In this document: positions 14,746 through 20,709 of the stretch, in pieces | Layout: the number at the start of each line of letters is the position of its first letter | Numbering within the stretch: the stretch's first letter is position 1 | From: Anaerolineae bacterium | GTDB lineage: Bacteria > Chloroflexota > Anaerolineae > JAADDB01 | NCBI GenBank assembly: GCA_015486895.1 | Contig: WFQT01000114.1 | Location: 1 to 21,242, forward strand | Length of the DNA: 21,242 nucleotides | Direction: 5' to 3' | The notes under the pieces: generated by a model | Database searches by the model: none | Told to the model about the DNA's origin: nothing | What the model saw: the letters and a program-made list of their open reading frames with translations, nothing else | Position numbers and translations under genes: made by a program

Positions 14746-15672
14746 TCAACTGCTCCCTCCGCCAGAGCTAATGCGTTGCGTGCTTGCTTCGTAAAGCGGC
14801 AGCAAAGCCCGGTAGACCTCTGTCACCGTATCAACAAGCCGTACACCTGCGGCTATAGATAGATCTTTGACAATGGAAGTGCAGAGATACAAATCACACC
14901 ATTTTTCAGTTCCAATGTCACGCAGCCTTTGGATGAAAGTGGGCCACTGAATATCCTCTGTCTCAGCTCTATCTTCCCACTCCCACATCAGACCTGTTGG
15001 CAATGCCTTCACTTGGGCTATCAAACCGCCATCAGCCCCAACATCAACTCCCCAGCGCAATCCTAATCGACGCATTGCGAGCTCAACCTCTTGCCGAAGC
15101 TTTGGCTCACTCTCAAGAGCACCAAGGAAATTGGGCCAATGCCAGGTATCATCCATCGGCCCCTCATTCTTCTCAATGTAAAACCCGTACCATGCGCTCT
15201 TCGGGTTTAGCGCGAACACGAACTTGGCTTGTCGCCATTTGGTTTCGGTATCATAATAGGTCGGTTGAGCAACGTGTACCTCTGCCCGTCGGTAAATTGC
15301 ATACGATTGAAAGAAATGCCGGGTAGTGTCTGACATCCGCTGAGCCAGCAAACCTCCCAGGCTTGACCTAGCCCGCCAAGATGTGCCAGCCATACCTTTT
15401 TGGAAATCATGATCCTGCAAGCCTTGAAATTCAAGCCCCCTCTGCCCCCCTTGCCGCCGACGGCGAGAGAGCGAACCAGCTTTCTCAACTCGCGGTCTCA
15501 TGCTCTCTTCCGCCTGGATGTTCTGCCAGATGCGAGCTTGCAACTCCACACTGGTTTTAAGTACGCTGCCATTTGAGTATCGAATCACCATCTTGGAACC
15601 ATCGAGACTGACAATTTCATATTCTCCCTGCCGATTCCGATATCTCCCGCCCACTTGAAAGGGATGCTTCAT
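14746..15672 (-). CDS. Hypothetical protein, 308 aa
   Basis: Not recognised. The N-terminal 60 residues form a small beta-rich unit (PFQVGGRYRNRQGEYEIVSL, then KMVIRYSNGSVLKTSVELQARIWQNIQ), a domain I have seen at the start of several Chloroflexota hypotheticals. A basic Gly/Arg-rich linker follows (SRRRRQGGQRG). Then comes a larger domain with FFQSYAIYRRAEVHVAQPTYYD, FALNPKSAWYGFYIEKNEG and a Trp-rich C-terminal part (MWEWEDRAETEDIQWP). No catalytic motif stands out. Start: the second ATG at 15672, with AAGGAG nine bases upstream; the first ATG four bases earlier is immediately closed by TGA. It is the sole gene of its cassette, between attC sites 6 and 7. Confidence 0.75.
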   Translation of the reverse strand: MKHPFQVGGRYRNRQGEYEIVSLDGSKMVIRYSNGSVLKTSVELQARIWQNIQAEESMRPRVEKAGSLSRRRRQGGQRGLEFQGLQDHDFQKGMAGTSWRARSSLGGLLAQRMSDTTRHFFQSYAIYRRAEVHVAQPTYYDTETKWRQAKFVFALNPKSAWYGFYIEKNEGPMDDTWHWPNFLGALESEPKLRQEVELAMRRLGLRWGVDVGADGGLIAQVKALPTGLMWEWEDRAETEDIQWPTFIQRLRDIGTEKWCDLYLCTSIVKDLSIAAGVRLVDTVTEVYRALLPLYEASTQRISSGGGSS

Positions 15673-15722
15673 CTCATCTACTCCTTCAAAAGCTTGTTCA
15701 CGGCAAATGCAACGAGCAGGCC

Positions 15723-15797
15723 GTCTAACGTTTGAACTCTGCCGACGCCGGACGAGCACCAGCGAGGTTGGCGGTCGGCAGGAGTGATTTGTTATAC
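15723..15797 (-). other. attC-like recombination site 7 (75 bp)
   Basis: Plus strand from GTCTAAC to GTTATAC. Inner boxes on the minus strand are CTGCCGACCGCC (R'' side) against CTGCCGACGCC (R' side), differing by one extra base on the R'' side. It lies 6 bp after the stop of the membrane protein frame. Confidence 0.8.
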
Positions 15798-15803
15798 GCG
15801 GAA

Positions 15804-16289
15804 TTATTCATCTCTTTCTCGGTAATCCCAATAATTATTTAACGTATTAGCGACCAAAATAAGTACCATTATTGTTGGAAGTATCCACATTAATATTTTT
15901 GTTGTATCGGAATCTATACTTATACCAGTGTAATAACTAACTGAGCCGAACAGAATATAAAATAAATTTACAAAGATAATTGAAATGGCGTTTGGCAGGA
16001 TACGTTCATCTGTTGCTGCATCTTGATAGCTAAACGCAAAATTTCCAGCTATTACGCCGGCCGCTAAAAGTGATAGTACTGAAAGTACTACTGAATGGTC
16101 GGTATTTGTATTTACGCACGTATTCAGTAATTCCTGAAAACCAAAAAATGCAAGTATATTTGCAATTAGACTAACAATAATAATAAGCTACCATTTCCAA
16201 TCCGTATCGAAATCACGTTTTTCATAGATCAGACCTCTAAACACAATTAAGCTTGAACTTATTATTGCGGCAATTATTATCCAATACAT
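15804..16289 (-). pseudogene. Four-helix membrane protein interrupted by one in-frame TAG
   Basis: Not recognised as a family. From ATG 16289 (GAGG five bases upstream) it reads MYWIIIAAIISSSLIVF, then EKRDFDTDWKW, and TAG at codon 34 (16190-16188). It continues in frame for 127 codons to TAA at 15804. Hydrophobic segments are near residues 2-18, 35-55, 70-90, 108-128 and 138-152, so four or five membrane helices with a conserved-looking amphipathic YQDAATDERILPN loop. The region is AT-rich compared with its neighbours, suggesting a separate origin. A single substitution would restore the 161-residue protein. The stop is 7 bp from attC site 7, so the full frame fits the cassette exactly. Confidence 0.75.
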
Positions 16290-16315
16290 GTCGTCCTCAC
16301 CCTATTTTCCATAGC

Positions 16316-16447
16316 GTATAACGACAGGCATAAGGGGCGCCAAACAAGCGGAGTAACTAACCTTGAAAAAGCACCAGCCTTTTTGCGGGCAGGACCTTGG
16401 AAAGACCGCCGTGCTGTTTGGCGTCCCTCTTCATGCCCTTGTTCGCT
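16316..16447 (-). other. attC-like recombination site 8 (132 bp)
   Basis: Plus strand from GTATAAC to GTTCGCT. Long inner pairing on the minus strand: GGGACGCCAAACA (R'' side) against GGGGCGCCAAACA (R' side, read on plus), where the R'' copy carries one extra A after GGG. Outside that, GGCATGAAG pairs with GGCATAAG. The TAG stop of the Phd-like gene (16448-16446) overlaps the R'' 7-mer by two bases. Confidence 0.8.
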
Positions 16448-16646
16448 ATCTTATGTCCAAAATAGTTTTGGCTTCTTCAAGACTAACCGAAGGAGCGTCT
16501 TGTTCCTCTTTTTTTGCCTCACGTAAAATTCGAAGGTCATCATAACATGCCAGCTCTTCCTGTAATTTTAAAAAGTCTTCATATGGAAGAACAACAAATT
16601 GTTTTTTACCATTTTTTTCAAGCACTTGTGTGTTTATTGAAATCAC
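16446..16646 (-). CDS. Phd/YefM-like antitoxin
   Basis: A 66-residue protein with an N-terminal Phd/YefM-like fold: ISINTQVLEKNGKKQFVVLPYEDFLKLQEEL, the usual V-x-x-x-G-(K/R)-x-x-x-V(V/L)PYEDFLKLQE element. A short charged C-terminal tail (AKKEEQDAPSVSLEEAKTIL) would wrap the toxin. ATG at 16646 has GGAGG six bases upstream. It follows the RelE-like gene after 12 bp, so toxin precedes antitoxin here. The stop codon overlaps attC site 8. Confidence 0.85.
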   Translation of the reverse strand: MISINTQVLEKNGKKQFVVLPYEDFLKLQEELACYDDLRILREAKKEEQDAPSVSLEEAKTILDIR

Positions 16647-16658
16647 AATGCGCCTCCT

Positions 16659-16907
16659 TTACTTATAGGCCTCTTTACGATGACGAATCCGGTAAATAAT
16701 TAATTTATCTTCCTCTATTTCGAAGAGAATCCTGTAATTGCCAACTCTTAGCCGATACTCTGGAGTAAAATCTGTTAAATGTTTTACATCACCTTTTAGT
16801 CCGCCAGACATCATTTCAATTTGCTCAAAGATATGCATTAACTGAGATTTGGGAATTCTCCTGCAATCTTTTAAAGCTCTTGGTTTGAATGCAATTTTAT
16901 ATTTCAT
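16659..16907 (-). CDS. RelE/ParE-family toxin
   Basis: An 82-residue RelE-superfamily toxin, expected to cleave mRNA at the ribosome. Core: MKYKIAFKPRALKDCRRIPK at the N-terminus, then VKHLTDFTPEYRLRVGNYRILFEIEED and the terminal IIYRIRHRKEAYK. The conserved YRLRVG-x-YR segment and the C-terminal RHR-x-x-YK carry the basic catalytic residues, and all seem present. The start at ATG 16907 (MKYKI) matches family length; the frame is open to 16931 without benefit. The ribosome-binding site is weak. It forms an operon with the Phd-like antitoxin. Confidence 0.9.
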   Translation of the reverse strand: MKYKIAFKPRALKDCRRIPKSQLMHIFEQIEMMSGGLKGDVKHLTDFTPEYRLRVGNYRILFEIEEDKLIIYRIRHRKEAYK

Positions 16908-16940
16908 CCTGTTACCAATGCTCGAACCCATTATTCTAAT

Positions 16941-17067
16941 AGCGAACGGCTGGCCTCAGCCACCAGGCGGCCCATGCCAGACACCACCGCTCAAAAACCC
17001 GATGACAGGCCCAGCCAACCTCGCAAACCGGACTGCTCAGCCTGGTCGGCTGGAGGCAATGTTAGGG
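16941..17067 (-). other. attC-like recombination site 9 (127 bp)
   Basis: Plus strand from AGCGAAC to GTTAGGG. Inner boxes on the minus strand are CAGCCGACCAGGC (R'' side) against CAGCCACCAGGC (R' side), so one extra G on the R'' side. It lies 35 bp downstream of the restored TumE stop. Confidence 0.8.
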
Positions 17068-17101
17068 CGCGTTTTTTTGAAGTGGCGTTACTCTGTGTTA
17101 C

Positions 17102-17541
17102 CTAGCTCTTAATAAGAGATTCGACCTCTCGAATCAGCTTCGGCAAATTAGCCCGATGAAAACTCTAAGGTTGACCCCATTGTCAGGAGCAGGAACTTGG
17201 TGATGTTTGGCGTTTGGAGAAATATGCTTATGGTGGGGATAACTGCTCTCCAAGTCTGGCTCGTTCGGATGTGGCTGGGAATCATACCAGTACAGTTTCT
17301 CATCCCCTTGCCAGACTTCGTATCCATACGAGTCTATGACCACAGGCAGACGTTGCCATACAAGTCGCTCACGAATGACTAAACGGAGGCCATAGTCGAA
17401 GCAGATCTCGCCTGCGACACGCCCAAGTGAGACACCACGGCGGACAAATGTCACTGTAGAGCTGCGTATTGACGAGAAACGCTCGGTCAGCGTGTACAAG
17501 AACAGTTCGTAGTCTTCCGGAGTACGCAGCGGCTCGCCCAT
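17102..17541 (-). pseudogene. TumE-family (DUF6516) toxin, frameshifted near the 3' end
   Basis: DUF6516/TumE toxin: LRLVIRERLVWQRLPVVIDSYGYEVW, then the family hallmark YDSQPHPNEPDLES and PHHKHISPNAKHHQVPAP. ATG at 17541 overlaps the partner's TGA by one base. In the original frame the protein ends after 135 residues with a non-family tail (RVFIGLICRS). The expected tail HRANLPKLIREVESLIKS continues in another frame to TAG at 17104-17102. Removing one AG from the AGAG at 17166-17163 joins the frames as NLSFHRANLPK, which matches the family. So a two-base duplication probably destroyed the C-terminal helix. It could be an inactivated toxin or an assembly error. Confidence 0.75.
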
Positions 17542-17807
17542 CAAGCTGCTCGAATCAACCCTGCCAGGCTCGGTGCGTTGTGCTGTATCCTCTGTATCTC
17601 GTTGCGATACTCGGCCTGTCTGGCAAGCCAAGTCCGGTACACGCTGGCCCACTCACCAAAATTCAGCACCCAACTATCATCTTCTGGTTCCTCGCCATCC
17701 ACATACGCGGCGTAGAAGGTCTCTGATCGTATGCCATATTTGCGCTCAAAAGCCAACAACTCTTCCTCGAGCGAGTGAATGTCGGCCAGGATCTCTTGCA
17801 GGGTTAT
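17541..17807 (-). CDS. Antitoxin-like partner of TumE, possible ATA start
   Basis: An 88-residue helical protein typical of the gene upstream of DUF6516 toxins: LQEILADIHSLEEELLAFERKYGIRSE, then EPEDDSWVLNFGEWASVYRTWL. Relatives, as I recall them, begin with a short TLQE-like start. The frame has no ATG there: an in-frame stop precedes ATA at 17807, which sits six bases from GGAGG, exactly where the start should be. TTG at 17759 is the first canonical alternative but removes 16 conserved residues. Either a rare ATA initiation or a mutated start. TATAAT lies 18 bp upstream of the ATA. Confidence 0.7.
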   Translation of the reverse strand: MTLQEILADIHSLEEELLAFERKYGIRSETFYAAYVDGEEPEDDSWVLNFGEWASVYRTWLARQAEYRNEIQRIQHNAPSLAGLIRAA

Positions 17808-17824
17808 CGCTTACCTCCACGCAC

Positions 17825-17830
17825 ATTATA
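17825..17830 (-). promoter_or_regulatory. TATAAT -10 box of the TumE operon
   Basis: Perfect TATAAT on the minus strand, followed by GTGCGTGGAGG before the start. The -35 is unclear (TTGTGC at 19-bp spacing). The promoter lies between attC site 10 and the gene, so the cassette carries its own. Confidence 0.55.
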
Positions 17831-17883
17831 GCACAATTTATTTCACAACGCACAACTGGCTTATCCATGGCTCGGAAAACGCG

Positions 17884-18008
17884 CCCTAACACCAGCATCA
17901 CGCGCCAGGCGGGTATCGGTGCGAGAGTGTCGCCAGAAACCACGCAGAGGCGCGTGTGGCCTCAGTTTTCGCGCAGCTCAGCCTGGTCGGGTGCATGCGG
18001 GGTTAGCA
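17884..18008 (-). other. attC-like recombination site 10 (125 bp)
   Basis: Plus strand from CCCTAAC to GTTAGCA. Inner boxes on the minus strand are ACCCGACCAGGC (R'' side) against ACGCGCCAGGC (R' side), with one extra A on the R'' side. GCATG/GCAT lies just outside. It is the last clear site before a gap of about 2.5 kb without one. Confidence 0.78.
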
Positions 18009-18131
18009 CGCCCTCCCGAGTACGCGAAGCCATCTTTCAAAAAAAGGCTCTAGCTTTTCACCAAGTGAGGAGACAGCACCCCGAAGATACTCTCATTCAT
18101 GGAGACGACAATTCAAAACCTGACAAACAGG

Positions 18132-18263
18132 TCAGCCGACTCCACTCTGGTAATCTGTCAGCGCAGCGACGTCATCCGGCAGATGGTCGATCCCCCCGGC
18201 CTCTGGAATGACGATCGACTTGATCCTCGCCCTTAACTCTGGCCGGATGTGCGGGTAGGTCAT
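18132..18263 (-). CDS. Short hypothetical protein (43 aa), possibly frameshifted at the 3' end
   Basis: Not recognised. ATG at 18263 has GGGGAGG five bases upstream, a strong ribosome-binding site, and gives MTYPHIRPELRARIKSIV, then PEAGGIDHLPDDVAALTDYQ and a stop. The frame extends upstream to a TTG at 18320 without a ribosome-binding site. Directly before the stop another frame reads VESADLFVRF and ends at TGA 18115-18113, which looks like a plausible protein end. A one- or two-base indel near 18145 may therefore have shortened the gene. It would be the sole gene of the cassette ending in attC site 10. Basic N-terminal half, acidic C-terminal half; an antitoxin-like role is only a guess. 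Confidence 0.5.
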   Translation of the reverse strand: MTYPHIRPELRARIKSIVIPEAGGIDHLPDDVAALTDYQSGVG

Positions 18264-18320
18264 CTCGACCTCCCCGCCTATGCTTTCGCAGTTGTCCTCG
18301 ATCAGGACTGTTCTTGACAA

Positions 18321-18734
18321 AGCAATACACGCTATTGCGTAATAACGCTTTCCGGCCCGGCGATATAGTTGGCCAACGTCGCCAATAACGCGATTGGCAA
18401 AGTTAACGACGATACTTTATAGCCTTATGACCTTCACAAGCACAATTGACTCCCTAAAAAACTGTGCTCGCTAAATCGCGTCAATTGGCAGGGTTGTAGC
18501 GCATTTGGCCCCATTAATTAGTCGAGTTATCCCCTAACCCACCCTCACTATTCCAACAGATCAGTACCTGGTAGTTACTTTTACTGTACCCTGTACCCTT
18601 GTAACAATTCTGGGCATACACTGTAAATGGGCTTTAAGCCCGGACGGACGTGGCCCTTCACGCCATCAATGGCACCAACTTTCCCTTTGGCAAGGGTCTG
18701 TACTCGCCTCTGTTAAAACAGCTACCAACTCAAC
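18321..18734. other. Intergenic stretch without a recognisable gene
   Basis: About 410 bp. It contains several palindromes: GTTGGCCAAC at 18369, GCCAAT-AACGCG-ATTGGC near 18381-18398, GGGCTT-T-AAGCCC near 18628 and CTGTTAAAACAG near 18711. No reading frame with a ribosome-binding site, no convincing attC and no integrase start were seen. It may mark the edge of the cassette array. Confidence 0.5.
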
Positions 18735-19193
18735 TTATTCTAATAAATCGGTCGACCAATTGGCCGCTTGTATTTTTGTGTCTAATTCACGATGCTCTAT
18801 TGCCAGCTCATCAGCTCGCTTTTCAATCTCGGCTACCGCGACCGTGCTCTCGAATTTCACCTCTGAACGGCTATATCGATCATGGGTCAGGCTCGCACGC
18901 TTCGCCAATTCTCTATAAGTCTCGTGTTTCTTTCCCAACACGTCACGAACCGCCAAAGCATCAGAGAGGGTTAATCCGGGTGCAAGTTCGGTGCTGACAT
19001 TCGTTCTATTGATGCGCTGGATCAGCTCGAGAAGTTCTTCTGACGTTTTCTCCAGCTCTTTCATCAGTGCCTGCGGATCCTCTGAAGGCTTATCACCTTG
19101 CTGGACTTTGGCATTACGCAGGAGCCGTTCCCTCAGTTGGGCTATTCTCTTTTGAGCAGTCGCTCTTAAGATAAGTGCTTCAGCTAATTTCAT
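18735..19193 (-). CDS. DIP1984 family protein (DUF6847, septicolysin-like)
   Basis: A 152-residue all-helical cytoplasmic protein. It matches the DIP1984 pattern throughout: MKLAEALILRATAQKRIAQLRERLL at the N-terminus, then EDPQALMKELEKTSEELLELI, the RINRTN box near 80, LTLSDALAVRDVL, and the C-terminal RYSRSEVKF and ELDTKIQAANW-T/S-DLLE ending. No enzymatic role is established for the family; some members are labelled septicolysin by similarity. Start: ATG at 19193 with GGAGG eight bases upstream; an earlier in-frame ATG at 19211 is less favoured. It follows the small membrane protein gene after 63 bp. No attC flanks it. Confidence 0.88.
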   Translation of the reverse strand: MKLAEALILRATAQKRIAQLRERLLRNAKVQQGDKPSEDPQALMKELEKTSEELLELIQRINRTNVSTELAPGLTLSDALAVRDVLGKKHETYRELAKRASLTHDRYSRSEVKFESTVAVAEIEKRADELAIEHRELDTKIQAANWSTDLLE

Positions 19194-19256
19194 AGAATCT
19201 ACCTCCTCCATTCGCTTCCGAACTTTGATTCAAGAGTACACTTTGATCTGTTCGGC

Positions 19257-19466
19257 TTAATCCGATTCTCTTTCGTCTGGCTGGCTCGGCAAAAACAGTG
19301 CGAACGCTACAGAGTCAACCACTCCAATGATGATGCCTACCACAAGAGCCGTAATCACGGCCTCGGCTGGAGAAGAGTTCATGGCAACAGCGAGGCCGCC
19401 AGAGACACCGCCTGCCATACCACCTGCGGTGCCACCCAGTAAGATTAAACGTTCCCTCTTGTTCAT
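19257..19466 (-). CDS. Small glycine-rich membrane protein, 69 aa
   Basis: Function unknown. After a charged start (MNKRERL) come two hydrophobic segments, LILLGGTAGGMAGGVSGGLA (glycine-zipper-like) and AVITALVVGIIIGVVDSVAF, with a polar tail PSQPDERESD. Two transmembrane helices are predicted with the ends on the same side. The ATG at 19466 has only a weak ribosome-binding site (GGGAAT). Codon pattern and composition fit a real gene. It could belong with the DIP1984-family gene downstream. Confidence 0.6.
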   Translation of the reverse strand: MNKRERLILLGGTAGGMAGGVSGGLAVAMNSSPAEAVITALVVGIIIGVVDSVAFALFLPSQPDERESD

Positions 19467-19654
19467 TGTCTTATATTCCCACCCTCAAGAGCTCGGCATG
19501 CCCCGGAGCACAGCGGAGGCATCCGCAGCGCCGATAATACTCTCCACTCATCTTCGCACAACTTGAAGTCTGAATCAAAACTGAATTTTCACCTACCATC
19601 GGCGTCTGCTCCATTGAGTGGTTAGGTATCACCAAGCTTTACTATTCATCTGTA

Positions 19655-20539
19655 CTACCTGGCTAAGAATTCTATCAATATCGGGTTCACTACCTTTGGA
19701 CACTCATAGTGTGGTATATGAGCCGCTTCATTTATTGGATGAAACTCAACATTTGGTATCAGTTCCGTTACTCTCTCGCTGAGCTCAAATGGTACAACTC
19801 GGTCCTCTCGCCCCCAGACCAGCATTACTGGATATCCTCGCTTTCCAACCTTCTGGTAGGCTTCTACAGCTCCAGTCGTTACTCCACTTCGTAATGTTGA
19901 CAGCAATGCTTTCTTGAAACCAACATATTGCATTTGATCAAGAAACTTTTGTTTTAATTCTGCGTATCCTCTATCCCCATGGAAATAATTCCTAAGATTC
20001 GAAACGAGTACATTGTCACCCATCAAGCCCATGATCAATTCACCTATCACTGGCGCTTGCGCCAACCTGGCATTAAATGATTGTTTCCAGGGCAAACCTG
20101 CTGGATCGATTAAACACAACTTCTTCACCATTTCTGGATGAAGATCAATAAAAACCACTGATATAGCTCCACCCATCGACAATCCCACTAAATCGATTGG
20201 CTTATCAATTCCCAGTGCCCCGAGCAGATTCATTAGTTGTCGATCAAACAGATCCTGATCATATGTGGTATCTGGTCTATCCGAGTATCCGCGTCCATAA
20301 AGATCGTATCGTAGTACTCTAAATCCTGACTCCACGAGAGCATCGAACGTGGGATCCCAGATGGCATAAGGGACTGAAAATCCAGGAATAAGGACAACGG
20401 TCTGCGCATCGGATGGTCCTGCTATCTCATAATGAACCATTCCATCAGCTAACTCAGCGAACTGACCGGGGGCGGAAGAGCGAGTCACTGTATCAAGAAG
20501 TTTTGTTTCTCCACGATGAATAAGTCTCTTCTTGCTCAT
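19655..20539 (-). CDS. Alpha/beta-hydrolase fold protein
   Basis: A 294-residue hydrolase of unknown substrate. Fold motifs: VVLIPGFSVPYAIWD near residue 48 (oxyanion-hole strand), VLRYDLYGRGYSDRP near 80, nucleophile elbow GLSMGGA near 118, catalytic Asp in VWGREDRVVPFE near 240, and His in NEAAHIPHYECP near 270. The triad is complete. No signal peptide, so probably cytoplasmic. Start: the second of two ATGs, at 20539, six bases after AGGAG. It is flanked upstream by the attC-like site 11; the 188 bp downstream hold a lone GTTAGGT at 19621 but no matching partner, so its status as a cassette is uncertain. Confidence 0.92.
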   Translation of the reverse strand: MSKKRLIHRGETKLLDTVTRSSAPGQFAELADGMVHYEIAGPSDAQTVVLIPGFSVPYAIWDPTFDALVESGFRVLRYDLYGRGYSDRPDTTYDQDLFDRQLMNLLGALGIDKPIDLVGLSMGGAISVVFIDLHPEMVKKLCLIDPAGLPWKQSFNARLAQAPVIGELIMGLMGDNVLVSNLRNYFHGDRGYAELKQKFLDQMQYVGFKKALLSTLRSGVTTGAVEAYQKVGKRGYPVMLVWGREDRVVPFELSERVTELIPNVEFHPINEAAHIPHYECPKVVNPILIEFLAR

Positions 20540-20563
20540 CATTCTCTCCTATCACACAGTGCT

Positions 20564-20691
20564 ACATAACGGCTGGCGCATAAGCTGTCCGCCGTGTTTG
20601 CAATTGCACCACTGTTTCAGTATAGCCCAAATTTGCAAATTTCGCGCCGTTTACCACCCCGCCGAAGGCGGGTCGGCTGGTAGGGTCAGGG
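20564..20691 (-). other. attC-like recombination site 11 (128 bp, R'' degenerate)
   Basis: Plus strand from ACATAAC to GTCAGGG (one mismatch to GTTRRRY). Inner boxes on the minus strand are CAGCCGACCCGCC (R'' side) against AGCTGTCCGCC (R' side), with one extra A on the R'' side. It lies 22 bp upstream of the hydrolase gene. A group II intron relic begins within about 20 bp on its R'' side. Confidence 0.6.
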
Positions 20692-20709
20692 GATGGCGCC
20701 GGAGACTTA

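Noticed and set aside
14227..16289. Genome-wide recoding of TAG as a sense codon
   Set aside because: The Phd-like gene ends at a TAG placed exactly at its attC, and the restored TumE frame also ends at TAG. Local nonsense mutation is simpler.
18336..18506. A possible attC or attI between TAATAAC and GTTGTAG
   Set aside because: Only a short GCGATATAG/CTAAATCGC match is present; spacers are unequal and the core 7-mers do not fit. Not better than chance.
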